DNA from: Planctomyces sp. SH-PL14
GTDB lineage: Bacteria > Planctomycetota > Planctomycetia > Planctomycetales > Planctomycetaceae
Assembly: GCF_001610835.1 (NCBI RefSeq)
Contig: NZ_CP011270.1
Location: 4,544,001 to 4,608,000 of the forward strand
Direction of reading: 5' to 3'
DNA: 64,000 nt
Made by a program: the position numbers and the translations under genes. The notes below the pieces were generated by a model that did no database searches, was not told the DNA's origin, and worked only from the letters and a program-made list of their open reading frames with translations. Shown here in pieces: positions 56,142-64,000 of the stretch (its first letter is position 1; each line of letters opens with the position of its first letter).

Positions 56142-57221
56142 ATGCCGGACGCCCCCCTCATTCGCGACACCTCCGCGGGCCTCTACTGCGAAGCGGGCGA
56201 CTTCTACGTCGACCCCTGGCGACCCGTCGACCGGGCCATCGTCACCCACGCCCACGGCGACCACGCCCGCTGGGGCCACAAGCGGTACCTGACCACGACC
56301 GACGGCCGCCACGTCCTCCAGAGCCGCATGGGGCCTCAGGCGGTCATCGACACCCTCCCCTACGGCGAATCGCTCGACCTCAACGGCGTGCGGGTTTCCC
56401 TCCACCCCGCCGGACACGTCCTGGGCTCGGCCCAGGTCCGCATCGAACACCGCGGCGAAATCTGGGTCGTCTCGGGGGACTACAAAACCGGCCCCGACCT
56501 CACGAGCCGCCCCTTCGAACTCGTCCCCTGCCACACCTTCATCACGGAGTCGACCTTCGGCCTCCCGATCTACCGCTGGCCTGCCCAGGAAGAGATCTAT
56601 CGGGAGGTCAACGACTGGTGGCGGAAGAACCGGGACGAAGGCCGGACCTCGGTCCTCTTCGGCTATGCCTTCGGCAAGGCCCAGCGGGTCCTGGCGGGTC
56701 TCGATCCCTCGATCGGCCCCATCTACTGCCACGGCGCCGTCGAACGGCTCAACGCCGCCTACCGCGAGACCGGCGTCCCGCTGCCGGAGACCCAGTACGC
56801 CGGCGCCGCCGATTCCAAGAAGCGATGGAGCGACTCCATCGTGGTGGCCCCTCCCTCGGCGATGGGGACCACCTGGCTCCGAAAATTCGGCGAGCTCTCG
56901 ACCGCCTTCGTCTCGGGCTGGATGCTCGTCCGCGGCACGCGCCGCCGCCGCGCCGTCGACCGCGGCTTCCCGCTCTCGGACCACGCCGACTGGCCCGGCC
57001 TGCAGGAGACGATTCGCGCCACCGGGGCGCACCGCGTGCTTGTGACCCACGGCCAGGTCGGCGTCATGGTCAACTGGCTCAACCAGCAGGGGATCGAAGC
57101 CGCTCCACTCCGGACGGAATTCGAAGGGGAGCAGGACGGCTCGGAGCCGGGCGAGGACGCGGAGGCAGGCGAGGAGATGAAACCGGTCGAGGACGTGGAG
57201 GCGAATCCCCCCGCATCATGA
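56142..57221 (+). CDS. Ligase-associated DNA exonuclease (metallo-beta-lactamase/beta-CASP type)
   Basis: The 359-residue nuclease carries the metallo-beta-lactamase motif HAHGDHARWG (about residues 34-43) and further ligands in PAGHVLGSAQVRIE and SGDYKTG. The beta-CASP part contains FALSDHADW-like PLSDHADWPG and VLVTHGQVG near the end. In many bacteria this exonuclease is linked to an ATP-dependent DNA ligase, a helicase and a phosphoesterase, thought to repair DNA damage. Its stop overlaps the ligase start (ATGA), so the two are translationally coupled. The ATG 56142 matches the family start; the in-frame GTG at 56118 is an alternative. Confidence 0.9.
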   Translation: MPDAPLIRDTSAGLYCEAGDFYVDPWRPVDRAIVTHAHGDHARWGHKRYLTTTDGRHVLQSRMGPQAVIDTLPYGESLDLNGVRVSLHPAGHVLGSAQVRIEHRGEIWVVSGDYKTGPDLTSRPFELVPCHTFITESTFGLPIYRWPAQEEIYREVNDWWRKNRDEGRTSVLFGYAFGKAQRVLAGLDPSIGPIYCHGAVERLNAAYRETGVPLPETQYAGAADSKKRWSDSIVVAPPSAMGTTWLRKFGELSTAFVSGWMLVRGTRRRRAVDRGFPLSDHADWPGLQETIRATGAHRVLVTHGQVGVMVNWLNQQGIEAAPLRTEFEGEQDGSEPGEDAEAGEEMKPVEDVEANPPAS

Positions 57222-58906
57222 AGCGATTCGTCGACCTCTTCCGGCAACTCGATGAAACGACCAAGACCAACCGCAAGGTCTCGGCGATGCGCGAGTATTT
57301 CGCGGCGGCTCCTCCGGCCGATGCCGCGTGGGCGGTCTACTTCCTGTGCGGCCGGCGGCTGAAGCGGCTCGTGCTGACCCGGAACCTGCGGGCCTGGTCC
57401 GCCGAGGCCGCCGGACTTCCGGAGTGGCTGTTCGACGAGTGTTACGACGCTGTCGGCGACCTCGGCGAGACGATCGCCCTCGTGCTTCCTCCACCAGACA
57501 CGTCGTCGGACATCCCGCTTCATACCTGGATGGACGACGTTCTCCTCCCGCTCGGTTCCATGCCGGAGGCCCAACAGGCCGGGATGCTGACCGAAGCGTG
57601 GCGGCGGCTGACTGCGCAGGAGCGGTTCGTCTTCAACAAGCTAGTCACCGGCAGTTTTCGTGTCGGCGTCTCGCAGGGGCTTGTGGTCCGGGGACTCGCC
57701 GAAGCGGCCGGGCTCCCCCCAGCGGTCGTGGCCCATCGGCTCATGGGGAACTGGGAGCCGACGCCGGAGTTCTACCGCGGGCTGCTCGCTCCGGACTCCG
57801 GCGAGACCGACCGCAGCCGCCCCTATCCGTTCTGTCTCGCGCATGCTCTCCAGGAAGACCCGGCCACGCTCGGCGTGATCGAGGACTGGTCGGTCGAATG
57901 GAAGTGGGACGGCATCCGGGCCCAGATCATCCGCCGCGGCGGACAGTCGTTCGTCTGGTCCCGCGGCGAGGAACTGATCCTCGAGCGGTTCCCCGAACTC
58001 CAGGCCGATGTCGACGCCCTGCCGGACGGAACGGTCCTCGACGGCGAGATCGTCGGCTGGAAGGGGGGCCGCGTCCTCCCGTTCAACGACCTCCAGAAGC
58101 GAATCGGCCGGAAGACAATCGGGAAGAAGATGCTCGCCGATGTCCCGGCGCACTTCATCGCCTTCGATCTCCTGGAGGTGGGAGGCCAGGACCTCCGCGA
58201 GGCGCCGTTTGCCGAACGCCGGGCCCAGTTGGAAGCACTCGTCCCGGCCTCATCGGCCACCACGGAGCCTGGCGCGGCGCTCTCGGACAACGCGGTTCTC
58301 GGCCAGCCGATGTCTCCCGTCGGCGAGAGTCGGTTTCTCCTGTCGCCGGTCGTCCGGGCCGCCTCCTGGGAGGAACTGGCTTCGATCCGCACCCGCAGCC
58401 GCGACCAGCACGTCGAAGGACTCATGCTGAAGCGGCAGGACTCGGTCTACGGGACCGGCCGCGTGACGGGGCTGTGGTGGAAGTGGAAGGTCGAGCCATT
58501 CTCGTGCGACGCGGTCCTGATCTACGCCCAGCGGGGGCACGGCCGCCGGGCCAGCCTCTACACCGACTACACGTTCGCCGCGTGGCACAACGGGGAACTG
58601 GTCCCGTTCGCCAAGGCCTACTCGGGGCTGTCCGATCAGGAGATCAACCAGGTCGACCGCTTCATCCGCCAGAACACGATCGAAAAATTCGGTCCGGTCC
58701 GGTCGGTGAAACCGGAGCTCGTCTTCGAACTCGCCTTCGAAGGGATCCAGCGGTCGTCGCGGCACAAGTCGGGCCTCGCAGTCCGCTTCCCCCGCATGGC
58801 CCGCTGGCGGCACGACAAAACCCCCGACCAGGCGGACACGTTGGACGCGATCAAAGCCCTGCTCCCTCAAAACGGCGAGCCTGTTCCGGACTCCTCCACT
58901 CCCTAG
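57218..58906 (+). CDS. ATP-dependent DNA ligase (LigB/ligase-associated clade)
   Basis: This 562-residue ligase seals DNA nicks using ATP. The N-terminal helical DNA-binding domain spans about residues 1-200. The adenylation domain has the nucleophile lysine in EWKWDGIRAQ (KxDG, Lys about 228), then EELILERFPEL and GTVLDGEIVGW. Nucleotidyl-transferase motifs follow, with GLMLKRQDSVYG and WWKWKVEPF. The C-terminal OB-fold region ends near GIQRSSRHKSGLAVRFPRM. Length and order fit the family that sits with the exonuclease and helicase. It overlaps the upstream gene by 4 bp, and the helicase follows after 30 bp. Confidence 0.93.
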   Translation: MKRFVDLFRQLDETTKTNRKVSAMREYFAAAPPADAAWAVYFLCGRRLKRLVLTRNLRAWSAEAAGLPEWLFDECYDAVGDLGETIALVLPPPDTSSDIPLHTWMDDVLLPLGSMPEAQQAGMLTEAWRRLTAQERFVFNKLVTGSFRVGVSQGLVVRGLAEAAGLPPAVVAHRLMGNWEPTPEFYRGLLAPDSGETDRSRPYPFCLAHALQEDPATLGVIEDWSVEWKWDGIRAQIIRRGGQSFVWSRGEELILERFPELQADVDALPDGTVLDGEIVGWKGGRVLPFNDLQKRIGRKTIGKKMLADVPAHFIAFDLLEVGGQDLREAPFAERRAQLEALVPASSATTEPGAALSDNAVLGQPMSPVGESRFLLSPVVRAASWEELASIRTRSRDQHVEGLMLKRQDSVYGTGRVTGLWWKWKVEPFSCDAVLIYAQRGHGRRASLYTDYTFAAWHNGELVPFAKAYSGLSDQEINQVDRFIRQNTIEKFGPVRSVKPELVFELAFEGIQRSSRHKSGLAVRFPRMARWRHDKTPDQADTLDAIKALLPQNGEPVPDSSTP

Positions 58907-58936
58907 TCTCTAGACCCTAGTCCCTCATCCCCTCCG

Positions 58937-61522
58937 ATGCCCCTCGCGACGCCCGCCCCCTCGCTGCCGTCCGCCGCCCGCTGGGCCAAGGCCCGGTCGT
59001 CGGCACTGGCGTGGTTTCGTGCGGCGGACTGGACGCCGTTTCCGTTTCAGAAAGAGACCTGGACCGCCTACGCCGAGGGGCGAAGCGGACTCATTCACGC
59101 GACGACCGGCACCGGAAAGACCTACGCGGCGTGGTTCGGTCCGTTGATTGAGGGGCTGGCCGAGCAACGCGGGGCACGATCTGAGCCCGCGGCGACCGAT
59201 GAGGCGGTGGAGGCGACGGGAAAGCGGAAGGCCGCGCGCAGCAAGGCGGAGCCTCCGCTCCGGATCCTGTGGATCACGCCGCTCAGGGCCCTCGCCGCCG
59301 ACACCGCGACATCGCTCATCCGCCCGATGCTCGACCTCGGCCTCCCGTGGACCCTCGAAACGCGAACGGGCGACACCGCCTCCTCGGTCCGGAACCGTCA
59401 GCGGACACGGCTTCCAACGGTTCTCGTCACGACCCCGGAAAGCCTGTCGCTGATGCTGACGCGGCCCGACGCCGAGCATCAGTTCCGCGACCTGCGGGCC
59501 GTGATCGTCGACGAATGGCACGAGCTCCTCTCGACGAAACGCGGCGTGCAGGTCGAACTCGCTCTCGCGCGTCTCCGCCGCTGGCGGCCGGAACTGCGGA
59601 CCTGGGGGGTGTCGGCCACGCTCGGCAATCTCGAACAGGCCCAGGAGGTTCTGCTCGGCCCCGAGCCGCGGCGGCTGACCCCGGCCCGCATTCAGGGGCG
59701 GCAGCGAAAGCGGATCGTCATCGATTCCGTCATCCCGCGGAGCATCGAGCGGTTCCCGTGGGCGGGGCACTTGGGACTGCGGCTTCTCCCGGAGGTGGTC
59801 GCGGCCATTGACGAGGCCCGCTCGACGCTCGTCTTTACCAACACCCGGTCCCAGACCGAGATCTGGTATCAGGCGATCCTGCGGGCCCGGCCCGACTGGG
59901 CGGGGCAGCTCGCGCTCCATCACGGCTCGCTCGACCACGGCACCCGCGGCTGGGTCGAGGACGGTCTGCGCCGCGGCGAACTCAAGGGAGTCGTCTGCAC
60001 GTCGAGTCTCGACCTCGGCGTCGACTTCAGTCCCGTCGAGCGGGTCATCCAGGTCGGCAGTCCCAAGGGAGTCGCCCGGCTGCTCCAACGGGCGGGACGC
60101 AGCGGCCACGATCCGTCCCGCGACAGCCGCGTCACCTGCGTCCCGACGAACGCCCTGGAGCTGATCGAAGCGGCGGCGGTCCGCGAGGCGATCCACGGCG
60201 GCCACATCGAAAGCCGGATGGCGCATCAGAAGCCGCTCGATGTCCTGATCCAGCACGCGGTGACAATCGCGGTCGGCGGCGGCTTCGAGCGGAACGACCT
60301 GTTCGAGGAAGTCCGACGGACCCACAGCTTCCGGGACCTCACGGAAGGGGAGTGGGCCTGGGTGCTCGACTTCATCACCCGCGGCGGTCCGGCGCTGCGG
60401 GCCTATCCGGACTACCACAAGGTTCGGCAGCAGGAGGGCCGGTATCTCGTCGACAGCCCCCGCATCGCGCGGCAGCACCGGATGTCGATCGGGACGATCA
60501 CGAGCGACGCTTCGCTGACGGTCCAGTTCCTCAACGGGCCGAAGCTTGGCACCGTCGAAGAGTCGTTCCTGGCCAAGCTGACTCCCGGCGACAAGTTCAC
60601 GCTCGCCGGCCGGGTGGTCGAGCTCGTGTTCGTTCGCGACATGAAGGTCTGGGTCCGCAAGGCGACCGGGACCGCGACCGGCCGCATTCCCCGCTGGATG
60701 GGGGGGCGGATGCCGCTTTCGACCGAGCTGGCGCAGGCGTTCCGCCAGAAGCTCGACGAAGCGGCACGGGGCGAGTTCCTGGGGCCGGAGATGCAGGCGG
60801 TCCGGCCGCTCCTCCAGGTCCAGTCCGCGTGGTCCCACATCCCGCGCCCGGACGAGCTTCTGATCGAGGAGACGAAGTCCCGCGAGGGGTATCACGTCTT
60901 CATTTATCCCTTTGCCGGCCGGCTGGTCCACGAGGGGCTTGCGGCGCTGTGCGCGTATCGCCTTTCCCGGCGGACTCCGATCACGTTCAGCATGTCGGCC
61001 AATGACTATGGGTTTGAGCTTGTTTCGCCGACTCCCGCGCCGCTTCGCGGCGCGCTCGATGAGGGGCTGTTCACCACGAACCGGCTGGCCGACGACATCG
61101 CCCACTGTTTGAACTCGGTCGAGATGGGGAAGCGGCAGTTCCGCGAGATCGCCCGGATCGCGGGGCTCGTGTTCAGTGGGTTTCCGGGGGCTCAGAAGTC
61201 GGCGCGGCAGCTCCAGGCTTCGACGGGGTTGTTGTACGACGTTTTCTCGAACTACGACCCGGCGAACCTGCTTCTTGATCAGGCCCGTCGGGAAGTCCTT
61301 GAGCGGCAGCTCGAACATGCGCGGCTTGTGGAGACGCTTCGAGCGCTGGAGCGGGCGCGGGTGGTGCATAGGAACTGTGAGCGGTTTACGCCGCTGGCCT
61401 TTCCGCTGATGGTGGATCGTCTGCGGGAGCGGCTGACGTCGGAGAAGTTGTCGGACCGGATCCAGCGGATGCAGCAGGTGCTGGAGCGGGCGGCGGAGGC
61501 GAGTGTTGGGAGCCACAGATGA
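58937..61522 (+). CDS. Ligase-associated DEXH-box helicase, Lhr family
   Basis: The 861-residue superfamily 2 helicase has Walker A HATTGTGKTYAAW (near residues 54-66), motif Ia ITPLRALAAD, the DEXH box IVDEWHELLSTKRG, motif III WGVSATLGN, and C-terminal RecA motifs TSSLDLGVDFSPV and RLLQRAGRSGH. A long C-terminal Lhr-core region follows. It is the ligase-associated form that probably unwinds or threads damaged DNA with the linked exonuclease and ligase. The last codons (GSHR, then stop) lie inside an ATCTGTGT-family repeat, so the C-terminus was probably altered by repeat insertion. Confidence 0.93.
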   Translation: MPLATPAPSLPSAARWAKARSSALAWFRAADWTPFPFQKETWTAYAEGRSGLIHATTGTGKTYAAWFGPLIEGLAEQRGARSEPAATDEAVEATGKRKAARSKAEPPLRILWITPLRALAADTATSLIRPMLDLGLPWTLETRTGDTASSVRNRQRTRLPTVLVTTPESLSLMLTRPDAEHQFRDLRAVIVDEWHELLSTKRGVQVELALARLRRWRPELRTWGVSATLGNLEQAQEVLLGPEPRRLTPARIQGRQRKRIVIDSVIPRSIERFPWAGHLGLRLLPEVVAAIDEARSTLVFTNTRSQTEIWYQAILRARPDWAGQLALHHGSLDHGTRGWVEDGLRRGELKGVVCTSSLDLGVDFSPVERVIQVGSPKGVARLLQRAGRSGHDPSRDSRVTCVPTNALELIEAAAVREAIHGGHIESRMAHQKPLDVLIQHAVTIAVGGGFERNDLFEEVRRTHSFRDLTEGEWAWVLDFITRGGPALRAYPDYHKVRQQEGRYLVDSPRIARQHRMSIGTITSDASLTVQFLNGPKLGTVEESFLAKLTPGDKFTLAGRVVELVFVRDMKVWVRKATGTATGRIPRWMGGRMPLSTELAQAFRQKLDEAARGEFLGPEMQAVRPLLQVQSAWSHIPRPDELLIEETKSREGYHVFIYPFAGRLVHEGLAALCAYRLSRRTPITFSMSANDYGFELVSPTPAPLRGALDEGLFTTNRLADDIAHCLNSVEMGKRQFREIARIAGLVFSGFPGAQKSARQLQASTGLLYDVFSNYDPANLLLDQARREVLERQLEHARLVETLRALERARVVHRNCERFTPLAFPLMVDRLRERLTSEKLSDRIQRMQQVLERAAEASVGSHR

Positions 61523-61541
61523 ACACGGATGAACACAGATC
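61509..61541. repeat. Short ATCTGTGT-type repeat overlapping the helicase stop codon
   Basis: AGCCACAGATGAACACGG then ATGAACACAGATC matches the right arm of the inverted repeat at 49155-49187. The TGA at 61520-61522 that ends the helicase lies within it. Confidence 0.7.
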
Positions 61542-61572
61542 AAGGCAGAGACTGCGACCCCGATCCAGCCGA

Positions 61573-61886
61573 TTGGGTCCAGGGGCACCCTGGTGGGGGA
61601 TGCAAGGGGGCAACGCCCCTTTGCCCGCCGGAGGCCCTCTCGTCGGGAGATGTCTGAAGGAGTGAGTGTCCAAGCGCGGACAACGTGTCGTATGCCCCCT
61701 CACCAACCCGCTGCAAGTGCGGAGCGGGCGGTGAGTTCTCAACGCGGGTCCCACAAAGGGGACATCCGTCGCTTACCACGGTTCCTCATGGAATTGCCTC
61801 CGGCGGCAAGGGGGCGTGGCCCCCTTGACCCCAGGCTGCCGTGGCACGTTGGGTTTGAGCAAACGGAGCTCAGCCGGCAAGGACGT
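61573..61886 (-). repeat. Dispersed 315-bp repeat, copy 13
   Basis: Reverse copy separating the helicase gene from the phosphoesterase gene of the same repair set. The left-arm stem is extended to GGGGG/CCCCC around a short loop (gcgtggc on the plus strand). The right-arm stem GGGGC/GCCCC holds loop aac. Confidence 0.9.
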
Positions 61887-61950
61887 GGTTCCGACCCTCA
61901 CTGACCACTATGCCGCAACTGCCCTTCACAACCGCCTTTGGAACAACGGA

Positions 61951-62637
61951 ATGAATTCGCCCAAGGAAGTCAGCGAGCAAACAACGGAACGGTCTCCCGG
62001 ACAGATCGAGATCCGCTTCGCCGGCGAACGGCTCGTCCTCACCCCCGAACGAGCGGCCTGGTGGCCAGCCGGCGAAACGGTCTTCATCGCCGATCCCCAC
62101 TTCGGCAAAGCCGCCACCTTCCGCGCCGCCGCGATCCCCATCCCCGACGCGACCCACGAAGACCTCCGAGCCCTCGACCGGCTCATGGATCGAACCGGCG
62201 CGGCAAAGCTCATCGTCCTCGGCGACCTGATCCACGCCCGCCGCGGTCGATGCGAGACAACCTTCGCCGCGATCGACGCTTGGCGGCGAACCCACCCCGA
62301 TCTCCGGATCCAGCTCGTCCGCGGAAACCACGACGTCCGCGCGGGACGCCCCCCCGCCGCCTGGAGCATGGAGGAGCTCGACGACGGAGCGGCACTCGGC
62401 CCCTTCACGCTCTCCCACTATCCCGACCCCCGGGGCCGGCCGACCCTCGCCGGCCATCTCCACCCCAAGATCCGGCTCGACCTCGGAGCGGACCGCGTCC
62501 AGCTCCCCTGCTTCCTCCAGCGGCAGGAGGTCCTGATCCTCCCCGCCTTCACGCGCTTCGCCGATCACGGACTGATCCGCCGCGAGCCCGGCGACGAGAT
62601 CTACGCCGTCACCGACGAAGCGGTCTTCCGCCTCTGA
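61951..62637 (+). CDS. pdeM: Ligase-associated phosphoesterase/endonuclease PdeM
   Basis: This 228-residue calcineurin-like phosphoesterase has all main metal motifs: ADPHFGKAATFR (D-x-H), LGDLIHARRG (GD), RGNHD (GNHD) and GHLHP (GHxH). It is the PdeM member of the ligase-associated DNA-repair cluster, and its substrate is likely nucleic acid ends. It follows the helicase but is separated by repeat copy 13, so expression may have been uncoupled. The ATG at 61951 gives the family length; upstream sequence in frame belongs to the repeat. Confidence 0.9.
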   Translation: MNSPKEVSEQTTERSPGQIEIRFAGERLVLTPERAAWWPAGETVFIADPHFGKAATFRAAAIPIPDATHEDLRALDRLMDRTGAAKLIVLGDLIHARRGRCETTFAAIDAWRRTHPDLRIQLVRGNHDVRAGRPPAAWSMEELDDGAALGPFTLSHYPDPRGRPTLAGHLHPKIRLDLGADRVQLPCFLQRQEVLILPAFTRFADHGLIRREPGDEIYAVTDEAVFRL

Positions 62638-62686
62638 CGTGTCTGTGTCTGGAACGTCGGTCAGGGAAGACTGACGCAGGGGACAG

Positions 62687-62852
62687 GGAGGGCGAAGCTC
62701 CTGCTGAGCCGCGAAGGTTCGCAATCGTCTTCCCTTCGTCGCCTCGACCTCCCGCGTCCGAGACGCACGGCCCCAACGTCACGGCTCTCTTCGGGCTTGG
62801 GCGATCGGGCACGGCCCCACCACCGCGGCTCGGCCGGAGCCTCGCCCTCCCG
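62687..62852. repeat. Inverted GGGAGGGCGAAGCTCC-type repeat
   Basis: GGGAGGGCGAAGCTCC TGCTGAGCCGCG at 62687-62714 and its inverse (CGCGGCTCGGCCGG then AGCCTCGCCCTCCC, 62825-62852) enclose about 110 bp. The remaining part of this 380-bp gap (62638-63017) shows no gene. A dispersed repeat role is likely; a terminator role is possible. Confidence 0.65.
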
Positions 62853-63017
62853 AGGACGGCAGCTTGAACAATGCGGGGCCCTTGTCGCTCCCCTTCGGAA
62901 TGCTCCCCGGACTTTCGGGATACACACGCGACCGACCACCGGCGCACCTGGAATCGCCGCGGTCCGACGGACTCTCCGCGCGGACCGCTGGCGCAGGGCA
63001 GCCGCGATCAGGAGGGC

Positions 63018-63434
63018 TCAGTTCGAGATGCTGAACCCGAACCCGCGACCGAAGAGCGAAAAGCTGCTGCGGGGATACGGAGCGACCGGGTACACGGCGA
63101 CCGGCGGCGGTGCGTAAACCGGGGCGGGGACCAGCACCGGGGCCGGGACAGGGGCCACCATCGCCGGAGCGGGGGCGACGATGGTCGGAACGGGCGCCGG
63201 GGCCGCAATGACGGCCGGGGGAGCCGCCACGATCGGAGGAGCCATGTAGTACGCCGGAGGAGGGGCATAGAGGAACGCCCCGCCGAAGGCCCGGTGGTGA
63301 TGGTGATGATGGAAGTGCGGCGGAGGCCCACCGTAGCCGCCATGCCCGCCGTGTCCGCCATGGAAATGATCGCCGTGAACGCTCCCCGCCATCGTTGCCC
63401 ACAGAACCGCCGCCGCCATCATGACCGGCTTCAT
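63018..63434 (-). CDS. Small secreted His/Gly- and Ala/Pro-rich protein
   Basis: The 138-residue product starts MKPVMMAAAVLWATMAGSVHG, a signal peptide. A His/Gly-rich segment with a run of His residues follows (HGGHGGHGGYGGPPPHFHHH), then an Ala/Pro/Val-rich repeat region (VAAPPAVIAAPAPVPTIVAP). The C-terminus is Phe/Gly-rich (SLFGRGFGFSISN). It resembles other short low-complexity secreted proteins of Planctomycetota. A metal-binding or cell-surface role is a guess from composition. AAAAGGGA lies upstream of the ATG at 63434, which is preferred to the longer frame. Confidence 0.65.
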   Translation of the reverse strand: MKPVMMAAAVLWATMAGSVHGDHFHGGHGGHGGYGGPPPHFHHHHHHRAFGGAFLYAPPPAYYMAPPIVAAPPAVIAAPAPVPTIVAPAPAMVAPVPAPVLVPAPVYAPPPVAVYPVAPYPRSSFSLFGRGFGFSISN

Positions 63435-63745
63435 CACAATCCCTTTTCCCTGAGAGTCGCTGCGCCTGGAAATCCCAGAACCTCGGCGGCGCACTCCGTG
63501 CGCCGATCCGCCGCAGCCCGATCAGGCGGGCATCAATTCCCGTGCCCCGGCGCGACAAGTCCTCCCGGGAGGGTTTTCGTTGAGCGCCGCTTCGCGGAGA
63601 GCTCGCCGGGATTGTCGTTTCTACACGCGACGCGGGGCGTCGTGATCACTCTTACAATCGGACGTCCGGCTTTCGGCGGAGGCGACCCGTTGTGATCCTG
63701 AGGCCCTGGACCGGCTCTGGCTTGGCCAGCACACGAGGTGCGCGC
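63435..63745. other. Intergenic region upstream of the His-rich protein gene
   Basis: About 310 bp without a supported gene. The open frames here are short and lack family features. Besides the ribosome binding site of the downstream minus-strand gene, nothing was recognised. Confidence 0.5.
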
Positions 63746-63780
63746 AAAAAAAGGCACCGGGAGGGGATCCCGGTGCCTTT
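63746..63780 (-). terminator. Rho-independent terminator of rplS
   Basis: The hairpin AAAGGCACCGGGA-gggga-TCCCGGTGCCTTT is followed, on the minus strand, by a run of seven T. It lies 25 bp past the rplS stop codon. Confidence 0.9.
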
Positions 63781-63805
63781 GAATTCGATCGATGGACGTC
63801 TTGGC

Positions 63806-64000
63806 TCAGCCTTCGGACTTGGTGATCCGGCGCTCGCGAAGACGGGTCGCCTTGCCGATGCGGTCGCGGAGGAAGTACAGCTTCGCCCGGCGGACTTCCG
63901 CTCGCCGCTTGACGACGACTTCCGCCACCTTGGGCGAGTTCAGCGGGAAGGTCCGTTCGACCCCTTCGCCGGCAACGACGCGGCGGACGGTGAACATCTC
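63806..64000 (-). CDS. rplS: 50S ribosomal protein L19, C-terminal part (cut by window edge)
   Basis: The visible 65 codons encode the end of L19: [40 protein letters not shown] and [11 protein letters not shown]19 sits at the 30S-50S interface near the A site. The internal Met in the visible part is not the start; the gene continues beyond base 64000. A strong terminator follows, so it is the last gene of its operon (in many bacteria rpsP-rimM-trmD-rplS, which would lie to the right). Confidence 0.95.
   Translation of the reverse strand, partial: EMFTVRRVVAGEGVERTFPLNSPKVAEVVVKRRAEVRRAKLYFLRDRIGKATRLRERRITKSEG

Noticed and set aside
58925-61588. Minus-strand open frame of about 890 codons opposite the Lhr-type helicase gene
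   Set aside because: Antisense shadow produced by high G+C codon use; the plus-strand product has all helicase motifs.
1-61886. Idea that the 315-bp repeats are a CRISPR array or tandem array
   Set aside because: Copies are kilobases apart, separated by genes, and occur in both orientations.

Overview
The window is G+C-rich, densely coded chromosomal DNA that looks like a member of the Planctomycetota. This is inferred from the gene families: a DUF1559 pseudopilin-like protein, a Tat-exported DUF1501 protein, a Gfo/Idh oxidoreductase beside a Tat-exported sugar-phosphate isomerase-like protein, secreted PQQ-type beta-propellers, a large VWA membrane protein, and a SpoVG with a zinc ribbon. 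No genus or species is claimed. No rRNA, tRNA, CRISPR array, prophage or transposase gene was seen.

Layout. 305-5281: two PQQ-like propeller proteins around a squalene-cyclase-like/HEAT protein. 5690-12656: a small secreted protein, a giant MscS channel (minus strand), SpoVG with a zinc ribbon, and an outer-membrane barrel candidate closed by a clear terminator. 13141-16310: moaA, DUF1559 protein, small lipoprotein. 16544-20824: a branched-chain amino-acid/urea type ABC importer (livK, livH, livM, livG) without livF. 20942-28140: DUF1501, a TPR membrane protein, an SMP-30-like propeller, the Gfo/Idh and isomerase pair, and an unknown. 28465-34768: VWA membrane protein, UbiB/ABC1 kinase, ThiF/MoeB-like E1 enzyme. 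34850-38016: a minus-strand pair of a secreted coiled-coil protein and a secreted Hint-domain protein. 38372-41848: full-length pyruvate carboxylase. 42159-49051: sigma-54-type AAA+ regulator, polytopic membrane protein, HNH endonuclease, PDZ-like secreted protein, methyltransferase. 49215-55411: SMC and a FlgI-like lipoprotein with a HEAT insertion. 56142-62637: the ligase-associated DNA-repair set (exonuclease, ATP-dependent DNA ligase, Lhr-type helicase, PdeM phosphoesterase). 63018-64000: a His/Pro-rich secreted protein and the 3' end of rplS.

The most striking feature is a dispersed intergenic repeat of about 315 bp, present 13 times (about 4 kb, roughly 6% of the window) and never inside a gene. 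It has two inverted hairpin arms separated by a conserved linker of about 160 bp, like an enlarged BIME (paired REP palindromes). Hairpin stems are kept while loops vary. One characteristic loop sequence occurs in the right arm of copies 1 and 4 but in the left arm of copy 9, which suggests exchange between arms. At least four other small palindromic repeat families occur between genes. One of them supplies the stop codon of the Lhr-type helicase gene.

Gene starts were moved from the longest open frame where a signal peptide, a family N-terminus or a ribosome binding site indicated a shorter form. Many genes show no clear Shine-Dalgarno sequence, so several starts remain uncertain.
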